A stretch of 48,345 nucleotides of DNA, taken from NCBI RefSeq assembly GCF_900460065.1, contig NZ_UAVD01000020.1:1-48345 (forward strand), written 5' to 3'. The notes under the pieces are model-generated. The model had not been told where the DNA came from. It did not search any database and was given only the letters and a program-made list of their open reading frames with translations. Numbering within the stretch: the stretch's first letter is position 1; each line of letters starts with the position of its first letter. A program made the position numbers and the translations under genes. This document shows, one piece after another, positions 9,479-17,257 of the stretch. The stretch is from Streptomyces griseus (lineage in GTDB: Bacteria; Actinomycetota; Actinomycetes; Streptomycetales; Streptomycetaceae).

Positions 9479-9489
9479 CCGAGCCGAAC

Positions 9490-9538
9490 CGGGGTGTCCC
9501 GCCGGCCGGGGCCGGTCCGCGGCCGGCAGGACACCCCG
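9490..9538 (+). terminator. Hairpin after the ABC transporter operon
   Basis: Two 18-base arms (9490-9507 and 9521-9538) pair with a single mismatch around a 13-base loop, starting 11 bases after the binding-protein stop. It would separate the importer transcript, at least partly, from the monooxygenase genes that follow in the same direction. Confidence 0.65.
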
Positions 9539-9644
9539 AGGGCCCGCCGGGCCCGCCGCCCCGGCCGCGCGTCCCGTCCGTCGCGCGGCCGGTGAACGGC
9601 CCCCGCCTCGCTCCCGACCGACCGTCGACCCGAGAGGTCCCCGC

Positions 9645-10721
9645 ATGTCCGCCCCTGCCTCCCTCCACCTGGCCGCCGAGATCGGCGGCCCGCCGCACTA
9701 CGACGCCGGGCACTACCTCCGGCTCGCCCGGCTCGCCGAGGACGGCGCGCTCGACTACGTCACCCTCGGCGACTCGTTCGCCCGCCCCGGGCTCGACGCG
9801 CTCGCCGTCCTCGCCCGCGTCGCACCCGCCACCGACCGCGTCGGCCTCGTCCCGACCGTCACCACCACCCACACCGAGCCCTTCCACGTCTCCTCGGCCG
9901 TCGCCACCCTGGACTGGGTGAGCCGGGGCCGTGCCGGCTGGAGCGCGGACGTGTCCACCACCGAGGCGGAGGCCCGGCTGTTCGGCCGCCGCCCCGCGGC
10001 CCCGCCCGCCGCCCTGTGGCAGGAGGCCGGGGAAGTGGCCGACGTCTCCGGGCGGCTGTGGGACAGCTGGGAGGACGACGCCGAGATCCGGTCCGTCGCC
10101 ACCGGCCGCTTCATCGACCGGGACAAGCTGCACTACGTCGACTTCGAGGGCTCCACCTTCACGGTGAAGGGCCCCGCGATCGTGCCGCGACCGCCGCAGG
10201 GCCGCCCGGTCACCGTCATCGACGCCACCACCGCCCCGGCCCGCGAGGCGGCGGCCCGGCACGCCGATGTCGTCCACATCCGGGCCACCACCCCCGAGCA
10301 GGCGGCCGCCGTCCGTGACGAGGTGCGGGCCAAGGCCGCCGCCCACGGGCGCGACCCCGGGACGCTGCGGGTCCTGGTCGCGCTGACCGTCGACCTCGGG
10401 GACCGGGAGTCCGCGCCGGAACCCGGACTGGAGAGCGGACCGCGGCTCGCCGGGCGCGGCACCTACTTCCGGGGCGGCCCGGTCGATCTCGCCGACCTCA
10501 TCGCCCAGTGGCACCGGGCCGGCGTGGCCGACGGCTTCCACCTCACCCCCATCACCCCCGAGCGCGACCTCGAAAGGATCGTCAACGGCACCGTGGCCCT
10601 CCTCCAGCACCGCAGCCTCTTCCGTACCTTCCACCCCGGCGGCACCCTGCGCGAACACCTGGGGCTCGTGCGCCCCGCCAGCCGCTACGCCGCCGCCAGG
10701 ACGACCGCGAAGGAGGCATGA
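9645..10721 (+). CDS. LLM-class flavin-dependent monooxygenase 1
   Basis: A 358-residue luciferase-like monooxygenase of the bacterial F420/FMN (beta/alpha)8-barrel superfamily. The N-terminus SLHLAAEIGGPPHYDAGHYLRLARLAEDGALDYVTLGDSF and the TDRVGLVPTVTTTHTEPFHVSSAVATLDWVSRGRAGWSADVS region are typical. A substrate-loop segment, LHYVDFEGSTFTVKGPAIVPRPPQG, is shared with the NtaA/SnaA/DszA branch. It probably uses FMNH2 from a separate reductase, which is not in the window. It overlaps the next monooxygenase gene by ATGA, so the two are co-translated. In Bacillus, a comparable pair sits with a two-binding-protein importer for modified cysteines. Confidence 0.88.
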   Translation: MSAPASLHLAAEIGGPPHYDAGHYLRLARLAEDGALDYVTLGDSFARPGLDALAVLARVAPATDRVGLVPTVTTTHTEPFHVSSAVATLDWVSRGRAGWSADVSTTEAEARLFGRRPAAPPAALWQEAGEVADVSGRLWDSWEDDAEIRSVATGRFIDRDKLHYVDFEGSTFTVKGPAIVPRPPQGRPVTVIDATTAPAREAAARHADVVHIRATTPEQAAAVRDEVRAKAAAHGRDPGTLRVLVALTVDLGDRESAPEPGLESGPRLAGRGTYFRGGPVDLADLIAQWHRAGVADGFHLTPITPERDLERIVNGTVALLQHRSLFRTFHPGGTLREHLGLVRPASRYAAARTTAKEA

Positions 10722-12016
10722 CCGTGCCCCGCCCGATGCACCTCGCCGCCCACTTCCCCGGCGTCAACAACACCACCGTGTGGTCCGACCCCCGCTCCCG
10801 CAGCCAGATCGACTTCTCCTCCTTCGAGTCGCTGGCCCGGACGGCGGAGCGCGGCAAGTTCGACTTCTTCTTCCTCGCCGAGGGGCTGCGGCTGCGCGAG
10901 CACAACGGCCGCGTCCACGACCTCGACGTGGTCGGCCGGCCCGAGTCGCTGACCGTGCTGAACGCGCTGGCCGCCGTCACCGACCGGCTCGGCCTCGCCG
11001 CCACCGTCAACGCCACCTTCAACGAGCCGTACGAACTCGCCCGCCGGCTCGCCACCCTCGACCACCTCAGCGCGGGCCGGGCCGCCTGGAACGTGGTGAC
11101 CTCCTCCGACGCCTTCACCGGGGAGAACTTCCGCCGGGGCGGCTTTCTGGACCGGGCCGACCGGTACACCCGGGCCGCCGAGTTCGTCGCCACGGCCCGC
11201 GAGCTGTGGGACTCCTGGACCCCCGACGGCGAGTCACGGCCGTTCGCCCACGAGGGGCCGCAGTTCACGATCTCCGGCGAGTTCACCGTGCCGCGCTCGC
11301 CGCAGGGCCACCCGGTCGTCATCCAGGCCGGGGACTCCGACGAGGGCCGGGAGTTCGCCGCCTCCGCCGCCGACGTCATCTTCACCCGGCACGGCACCCT
11401 GGAGGCGGGCCGCGCCTTCTACACCGACGTCAAGGCCCGGCTGGCGGCGTACGGCAGGGAGCCCGACGACCTGAAGATCATGCCCGGCGTCACCGTGGTG
11501 ACCGGCGACACCGACGCCGAGGCCCAGGAGCGCGCCGCCGAGATCCGCCGGCAGCAGATCTCCCCGCAGAACGCGATCCTCACCGCCGAACAGCTCTGGG
11601 GCACCGACCTCTCCGCCTACGACCCCGACGGACCGCTCCCCGAGATCGACCCCGTCATCGACTCCGGCCTCGTCCAGGGCAGGGTCCTGTACGGGGACCC
11701 GGTCGCCGTCGTCGCCCGCTGGCGCGCGATCGCCGAGGCCAAGGGGCTCTCCCTGCGGCAGACGGTCATCGAGACGACCACCCGCCAGTCGTTCATCGGC
11801 TCCCCGCGGACGGTGGCGGCGGAGCTGACCGCGTTCGTCGACGAACGGGCCGCCGACGGTTTCATCCTCGTCCCCCATCTCACCCCGAGCGGCCTGGACG
11901 ACTTCGTCGACCGGGTCGTCCCGCTGCTCCAGGAGAGCGGCGCGTTCCGCTCCGCATACACCGGCTCCACGCTGCGGTCGCACCTCGGCCTCCCGGAGCC
12001 GGTATGGAAAGGTTGA
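10718..12016 (+). CDS. NtaA/SnaA/DszA-family FMN-dependent monooxygenase
   Basis: A 432-residue two-component-type monooxygenase, recognisable from MHLAAHFPGVNNTTVWSDPRSRSQIDFSSFESLARTAERGKFDFFFLAEGL, then AWNVVTSSDAFTGENFRRGGFLDRADRYTRAAEFV, and PQGHPVVIQAGDSDEGREFAASAADVIFT. Members include nitrilotriacetate, pristinamycin and dibenzothiophene-sulfone monooxygenases and Bacillus YtnJ (CmoJ); all take reduced FMN from a partner reductase. The ATG follows a perfect AGGAGG box and overlaps the upstream stop. Together with the importer, a role in oxidative C-S or C-N cleavage of an imported amino-acid derivative is the best inference. Confidence 0.9.
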   Translation: MTVPRPMHLAAHFPGVNNTTVWSDPRSRSQIDFSSFESLARTAERGKFDFFFLAEGLRLREHNGRVHDLDVVGRPESLTVLNALAAVTDRLGLAATVNATFNEPYELARRLATLDHLSAGRAAWNVVTSSDAFTGENFRRGGFLDRADRYTRAAEFVATARELWDSWTPDGESRPFAHEGPQFTISGEFTVPRSPQGHPVVIQAGDSDEGREFAASAADVIFTRHGTLEAGRAFYTDVKARLAAYGREPDDLKIMPGVTVVTGDTDAEAQERAAEIRRQQISPQNAILTAEQLWGTDLSAYDPDGPLPEIDPVIDSGLVQGRVLYGDPVAVVARWRAIAEAKGLSLRQTVIETTTRQSFIGSPRTVAAELTAFVDERAADGFILVPHLTPSGLDDFVDRVVPLLQESGAFRSAYTGSTLRSHLGLPEPVWKG

Positions 12017-12020
12017 CCGC

Positions 12021-12842
12021 ATGAGCACGGATGCGACGCAGCAGGAGCAGGGCGGCGGGCCGGACGCCGCACAGGAGTGGCGGCGATGGCACGAAGGGCG
12101 CGTCGTCGCCGTCGCCGCCCCGTACGGCCCTCTCTCCCTGACCGGAACCCACTGGCTCTCGGACTACCCGGAAGGGCGAATTCCGGCCGTCCCCGGACAC
12201 TGGCGTGAGAACGGCGATGAGGTGGTCCTCACGGCCGCCGCCGAGGACGGACTCGTCGTCGACGGCAAGCTGCTGACCGGCGAGGTCGCGCTCGGCGCGG
12301 ACCGGGGGGCCATCGACGACTCCCGGGTGGCGCGGGGGGAGCGGCGGCTGGTGGTGCTCCGCCGCGAAGGGCTCTGGGCGGTACGGGACTTCGACCCGGG
12401 ATCACCGGCCCGGCACGCCTTCTCGACCATCGAGGCCACCCCGTACGACCCCCGCTGGGCGCTGTCGGGGACCTTCCGGCCCTACGGCGGCGACCGTACC
12501 GTGCGGGTGGCCAACGCGGACGGGGTCGAGCGCGGTCTCGGGCTCGGCGGGGAGATCGCCTTCACGGTGGACGGCGAGGAGCACACGCTCCAGGTGGCGG
12601 TCGAACCCGACGGGTCGCTGTGGGCCGTCTTCGCCGACGCGACCAGCGGAAACAGCAGCTACCGCTTCCGTTTCCTGCGGCCCGGCGCGCCCGCCGCCGA
12701 CGGCCGTGTGGAGGTCGACTTCAACCGCGCGCTGCTGCCGCCGTGCGCCTTCGCCGATCACTTCATCTGCCCGTTCCCGCCCCCGGGCAACACGCTCGCC
12801 GCGGCGGTTTTGGCGGGGGAGCGGAACCGGATCGACGCCTGA
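12021..12842 (+). CDS. DUF1684 domain protein
   Basis: A 273-residue protein of the DUF1684 family. It shows EWRRWHEGRVVAVAAPYGPLSLTGTHWL, IPAVPGHWRENGDEVVL, the central RRLVVLRREGLWAVRDFDPGSPARHAF and the characteristic end VEVDFNRALLPPCAFADHFICPFPPPGNTLAAAVLAGE. There is no signal peptide, so it is cytoplasmic. The biochemical function is unknown to me. It begins 4 bases after the monooxygenase stop and is very probably the last gene of that transcript, which suggests it helps process the same substrate. Confidence 0.85.
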   Translation: MSTDATQQEQGGGPDAAQEWRRWHEGRVVAVAAPYGPLSLTGTHWLSDYPEGRIPAVPGHWRENGDEVVLTAAAEDGLVVDGKLLTGEVALGADRGAIDDSRVARGERRLVVLRREGLWAVRDFDPGSPARHAFSTIEATPYDPRWALSGTFRPYGGDRTVRVANADGVERGLGLGGEIAFTVDGEEHTLQVAVEPDGSLWAVFADATSGNSSYRFRFLRPGAPAADGRVEVDFNRALLPPCAFADHFICPFPPPGNTLAAAVLAGERNRIDA

Positions 12843-12856
12843 CCCGCGCGAGGCCC

Positions 12857-12894
12857 CACCGGCCCCGGCAGCCGCACGGCTCCCGGGGCCGGTG
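12857..12894 (+). terminator. Long interrupted hairpin terminator
   Basis: A 12-bp outer stem (12857-12868 with 12883-12894) and a 5-bp inner stem (12870-12874 with 12877-12881) are separated by one mismatch, beginning 14 bases after the DUF1684 stop. It ends the monooxygenase transcript before the protease gene. Confidence 0.7.
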
Positions 12895-12904
12895 ACGGAT
12901 GTGA

Positions 12905-13972
<1,068 letters not shown>

Positions 13973-14015
13973 CCGGCCCCGCCCCGGTCGGGTACGGAGC
14001 AGTCCGTACAAACGT

Positions 14016-14043
14016 GCCCCCGTCCGGAATTCCGGACGGGGGC
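14016..14043. terminator. Perfect 28-base palindrome, hairpin terminator of the protease gene
   Basis: A 12-bp stem with an AATT loop begins 44 bases after the protease stop. The arms are perfect, with no T-tract. Confidence 0.7.
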
Positions 14044-14173
14044 TCCCGCTCGCCGGGGAGCTCTTGAGAGGATGTCGCCACGACGGGTCGCCGCTGCGCG
14101 GCGACGGGGGGCGGGGCGACGGGGCGGGCGCGCCCCCGGCCGCGCTCCGCTGGCATCAGGGGGTAGCAGGTCC

Positions 14174-14653
14174 GTGAATCGCATCGGAGTGACCGGTCAC
14201 CGCTCCATCCCCGCCGAGGCCGAGGCCCATGTGCTCGCGGGGCTGCGGGCCGCGCTGTGCGGCATCGACGGCGCGACGCACGCGCTCTCCAGCCTGGCCG
14301 TCGGCGCCGACCAGATCTTCGCCGACCTCGCCCTCGCCTGCGGCGCCGAACTCACCGCGGTGATCCCCAGCGGCGACTACGAGGCCTGCTTCGAGAACGC
14401 CGTCGACCTCGCCCGCTACCGGATGCTCAAGGGGCGCGCGGTACGCGAGGTCCGGCTCGACTTCCCGCACTCCACCGACGAGGCGTACTACGCGGCGGGC
14501 GCCTACATCGCCGACCACTGCGACCGGCTGCTCGCGGTCTGGGACGGCCTCCCGGCCCGCGGCCTCGGCGGCACCGGCGACATCGTGACGTACGCCCGCA
14601 CCCTCGGCCGCCCCGTCACCGTGATCTGGCGCGACGGAGTGCTGCGCGGCTGA
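14174..14653 (+). CDS. SLOG-fold (Rossmann-like nucleotide-binding) protein
   Basis: A 159-residue protein. It opens with NRIGVTGHRSIPAEAEAHVLAGL, a beta strand and glycine turn typical of SLOG/DprA-LOG-like folds. It continues with THALSSLAVGADQIFADLALACGAELTAVIPSGDYEACF and ends with DRLLAVWDGLPARGLGGTGDIVTYARTLGRPVTVIW, where the WDG and GGTGD segments form the predicted ligand site. SLOG proteins bind nucleotides or nucleotide-derived ligands and are associated with nucleotide-signalling conflict systems. The GTG at 14174 starts right before the fold; an in-frame ATG at 14072 would add a low-complexity Arg/Gly/Ala tail and is unlikely. It converges on the SLATT gene. Confidence 0.75.
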   Translation: MNRIGVTGHRSIPAEAEAHVLAGLRAALCGIDGATHALSSLAVGADQIFADLALACGAELTAVIPSGDYEACFENAVDLARYRMLKGRAVREVRLDFPHSTDEAYYAAGAYIADHCDRLLAVWDGLPARGLGGTGDIVTYARTLGRPVTVIWRDGVLRG

Positions 14654-14781
14654 CCGGGGGAGGCCCGCCCGACGGGCCGCAGGCGAGGACGGCCGACGAA
14701 CGGACCGCGCGACCCCCGGTGAACGGGCCGTACGGGGGGGCTCCTGCCCGCACGCCCCGTCCGCCCGTACGCCCCGCCGGC

Positions 14782-15708
14782 TCACACGCGGTGTCTGACC
14801 AGCCAGTCGGTGTGCTCGGGCGACACGATCCGCTCGGTCTCGAACACCGCCGCCGGCCAGTGCCGCTCGGTGAGCGTGGTCTCCATGGCGGCCTGCATCG
14901 ATTCCAGGTCCTTCTCCACCAGCGAGTGAGCCGAGACCAACGGATGGTGCCGACGCATCTCGTTCCAGGCGAGACAGGCCGCCGCCGCCGCGGAGAACGC
15001 CCCCGTCAGGCCGAACGAACGCCCCACCCCGAAGACCTGGAGCACGCTCAGCGCCAACGCCGGGAGCGTCAGCGCGACGATGGCGCCCGACCACAGGAGC
15101 GCCCCCCGCCGGGAGGCCTGCTGCCGTCGGCGGTACCAGCGCCGCTGTTCGATGAGCCGGTCCCGTACGTACGTTTCCTTGCGGACCGTGTAGGCCTTGT
15201 TCCGCAGCGCCCGCATGGATTCGGTGATGAGGCCGCCGGAATCCGGCAGTTCCTCGCGCGGGTCGGCCCAGCCCACCTTCCGCAGCTCCTGGAGACCGTC
15301 CTCCAGCCGGTTGGCGAACAGCGCCTCCGGGTGCTCGGACGCGCTGTCGAACGGTGCGCCGTGGACCGCGTAGCGCCAGCAGTTGGACTTGATGAACTCG
15401 GCCGCCGAGCGGTTCAGTTGCCAGTGCGACTTTGCTTTGCGGTGGGAGGCGAGAAAGGTCGCGAAGAGTACGCCCAGATAGGCGAGCACCGCGGCGCCGT
15501 ACAGGGCGCGGGCCGCGGGGCCGTCCTCCGTGTGCCAGGGCAGCGCCGCGGGCACCGTGCCCGCCACGAGCAGCGCGAGTTGCGCCCGGGTGGTGTTCAC
15601 GGCCTCACGCTGGCGGGCCACGGCGACCGCGTCCGTGTGGTGGAACAGCGCCGGCAGGTCATCGTTCCTGAAGACCATGGATCTCAGCGGCTCAGGCAAC
15701 GCCGTCAT
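14782..15708 (-). CDS. SLATT/DUF4231-type membrane protein (predicted effector)
   Basis: A 308-residue protein with two related halves. The first has two membrane segments (TTRAQLALLVAGTVPAALPW and ALYGAAVLAYLGVLFATFLA) followed by the SLATT-like KSHWQLNRSAAEFIKSNCWRYAVHGAPF. The second has the DUF4231 signature (RDRLIEQRRWYRRRQQASRR), two more membrane segments (GALLWSGAIVALTLPALAL and LTGAFSAAAAACLAWNEM) and a helical tail. SLATT proteins are predicted membrane-perturbing effectors that accompany SLOG or SMODS-type nucleotide signalling. The ATG has a GGAGG box 5 bases upstream; the much longer open frame to 16674 is spurious. It is convergent with the SLOG gene and divergent from the membrane-protein gene at 15997. 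Confidence 0.78.
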   Translation of the reverse strand: MTALPEPLRSMVFRNDDLPALFHHTDAVAVARQREAVNTTRAQLALLVAGTVPAALPWHTEDGPAARALYGAAVLAYLGVLFATFLASHRKAKSHWQLNRSAAEFIKSNCWRYAVHGAPFDSASEHPEALFANRLEDGLQELRKVGWADPREELPDSGGLITESMRALRNKAYTVRKETYVRDRLIEQRRWYRRRQQASRRGALLWSGAIVALTLPALALSVLQVFGVGRSFGLTGAFSAAAAACLAWNEMRRHHPLVSAHSLVEKDLESMQAAMETTLTERHWPAAVFETERIVSPEHTDWLVRHRV

Positions 15709-15887
15709 GGACGCCTCCGTCTGCAGTTGTCGTATGACCCGGCCGGTCGTGCCGCCTGCCCCGCCCGGGGCCACGAGAGTAGGGGGGAGCGCCGGACCCG
15801 GCAAGAGCGTCCCGGCTCCCCGGGCGGGTGCCGCGTCAGGGTTCGGCCACTTCCGCGCGGGTGTCCTTCCCCGGATCGCCGCCCTGT

Positions 15888-15920
15888 GGCAAGGTTGCCC
15901 AACTGGACCTGAATACAGGT
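15888..15920. promoter_or_regulatory. Two adjacent inverted repeats between divergent membrane genes
   Basis: GGCAA-GG-TTGCC at 15888-15899 and ACCTG-AATA-CAGGT at 15907-15920 lie 19 bases apart (start to start) in the spacer between the SLATT gene and the gene at 15997. Both are perfect short palindromes in an otherwise GC-rich spacer, suitable for a shared operator or overlapping promoters. No regulator can be named. Confidence 0.35.
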
Positions 15921-15996
15921 GAGTTGTCGCTTCGCTCAGCGGGCGCGACCACCTCCGGGCGGGGGAGGGGCCATCGAGGGGGACCGAGTCGGAGCC

Positions 15997-16704
15997 GTGG
16001 ACGAGGGCGCGCCGCTCCAGGACAGCCAGCGCCGGGTGCGCCGCAGCCCGCTGCTCTTCGCCGTGCCGCTGTGGCTGCTCGCGGTGCTGATCCTGATCCT
16101 GCTGTGGGAGGCGGTACGGGCCAACGTCCCGCCCGACGTCCGGGGCGACTGGCCCTGGCGCCTGGAACTGCTGGACATGGAAGCGCTCGGGAGCCTCCTG
16201 GCCGTGGCCGTCGGCGCCGTCCTGGCGAGGGCGCAGTACGCCCGTACGGTCCGGCCCTACCTCGGCTGGCGGGGGTCCTGGCGCAAGGGGCTGCTCGCCG
16301 AGGGGGAGCCCGCCTGGCGGGTCGGGATCCTCAACGGCGGCCAGCACATCGCCGTGATCGAGAGCTGGGAGTGCCGCGTGGCGCTGCGCGGCGGGGACGG
16401 TGTCGGGGCGGCCCCCTGGGTCCCGGTCCCGGACGTCGTGGCCACGCTCACGGCGGGCGGCCTGACGGTGGGGCGGGACTACCAGCTCATCGCCTTCGGC
16501 GCGGGCTTTCCGCTGGTCGGCACCGGGAACTACGAGACGGTGCCGGTGGGCGTCTTCTCCCGGCGGTGTGTCGAGCGGGTCGACGTGCTGCACGTCCGGG
16601 TGCGGGTCACCGACGTCGTGGGCGACAGTCACGAGCGCGTCCTGGACTGCCTGCGCGGCGCCCGCGTGCAGCACAACATCCCCGGCGAGGAACCGGTGAA
16701 GTAG
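15997..16704 (+). CDS. Hypothetical two-helix membrane protein
   Basis: About 235 residues; I do not recognise a family. A short hydrophilic N-terminus (LQDSQRRVRRSP) precedes a strong membrane segment (LLFAVPLWLLAVLILILLW) and a second one (LLDMEALGSLLAVAVGAVLARAQYA). A probably beta-rich soluble domain of about 140 residues follows, beginning PYLGWRGSWRKGLLAEGEPAWRVGILNGGQHIAVIESWECRVAL. The start is uncertain: the GTG at 15997 has GGAG only 2 bases away, and a start slightly upstream at another codon is possible. It lies between the SLATT gene and fxsA, in the same direction as the FXS genes, with 316 bases before fxsA. Confidence 0.65.
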   Translation: MDEGAPLQDSQRRVRRSPLLFAVPLWLLAVLILILLWEAVRANVPPDVRGDWPWRLELLDMEALGSLLAVAVGAVLARAQYARTVRPYLGWRGSWRKGLLAEGEPAWRVGILNGGQHIAVIESWECRVALRGGDGVGAAPWVPVPDVVATLTAGGLTVGRDYQLIAFGAGFPLVGTGNYETVPVGVFSRRCVERVDVLHVRVRVTDVVGDSHERVLDCLRGARVQHNIPGEEPVK

Positions 16705-17020
16705 GGGGGCGCCCTCCCGTCGGCTCGCCCCGACGCGTGCGGACCGGACGCGTCACGGCGCGCGCTGAGAGCGTGCGCGCGGGCGGTCGCGCCGACGGCG
16801 GGAAGGCTCTCACCTGCGAGGGCCGGCGGCGGCTGGGCCCGATCTTCGGCCCACCGGTTCCCCCAGGCCCGCGCCGCTCACCCGAGCGGCCGAACGGAAG
16901 GCGTGTTTCGACTTTCGAAACCAGGTGTGAAGGCTGCTCCGCCGGCATGTGGAAGGGCCTCCGCGGTAGTAAAGTGCGCGTGCCGGGACGTGTGATGACA
17001 CGGAATCCGGCAGCGTTTCA
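16705..17020. promoter_or_regulatory. Upstream region of the FXS operon with an inverted repeat
   Basis: No gene is supported in these 316 bases. The main signal is GTTTCGA-CTT-TCGAAAC (16905-16921), a perfect 7-bp inverted repeat with a 3-base centre about 100 bases before fxsA. It is A+T-rich compared with its surroundings and looks like an operator. A weak -10-like TAGTAA at 16967-16972 lacks a clear -35. GC content falls from about 16900 onward and stays lower through the start of fxsB. Confidence 0.4.
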
Positions 17021-17227
17021 ATGTCCGGAAACAGACCCCTTCAGGATCCCCCTAGGACGGCCGTGAAGACCTACGGAACCACCCCTGCCTTCGCCACTGC
17101 GAAGACCCGCGCAACCCTCGCGGCGACCGACGTCCACAGCGCCGAGGCCGTCAGGAAGCTCAGCCGTGTCTGTGGCGCGACAACGGCCCGTTCCACCCGG
17201 ATTTCCACCTTCAGTTCGGCTCTCTGA
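17021..17227 (+). CDS. fxsA: FxSxx-COOH RiPP precursor peptide
   Basis: A 68-residue peptide ending STFSSAL-COOH: F64-S65-S66-A67-L68 matches the terminal FxSxx pattern that defines FxsA precursors. It lies 30 bases upstream of the radical-SAM gene fxsB, as expected. The leader is basic and Thr/Ala-rich, with one cysteine (C51). In the FXS family the radical-SAM enzyme joins the Phe ring to a nearby residue, making a three-residue cyclophane at FxS. An alternative GTG start at 17063 has AGGA 5 bases upstream and would give a 54-residue peptide; the ATG at 17021 has a poor ribosome site. The processed product and its target are unknown. Confidence 0.85.
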   Translation: MSGNRPLQDPPRTAVKTYGTTPAFATAKTRATLAATDVHSAEAVRKLSRVCGATTARSTRISTFSSAL

Positions 17228-17257
17228 GCCGACGTCAGAAGTGGCTAGAATGGCGGA

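Noticed and set aside
9490..9538. A riboswitch between the binding protein and monooxygenase genes
   Set aside because: The structure is a simple near-perfect hairpin with no conserved aptamer features; a terminator explains it.
14072..14173. N-terminal extension of the SLOG gene from an ATG at 14072
   Set aside because: The added residues are Arg/Gly/Ala low-complexity and precede the fold; the GTG at 14174 fits better.
16705..17020. A further small RiPP precursor before fxsA
   Set aside because: No short frame here ends in FxSxx or has a suitable ribosome site.
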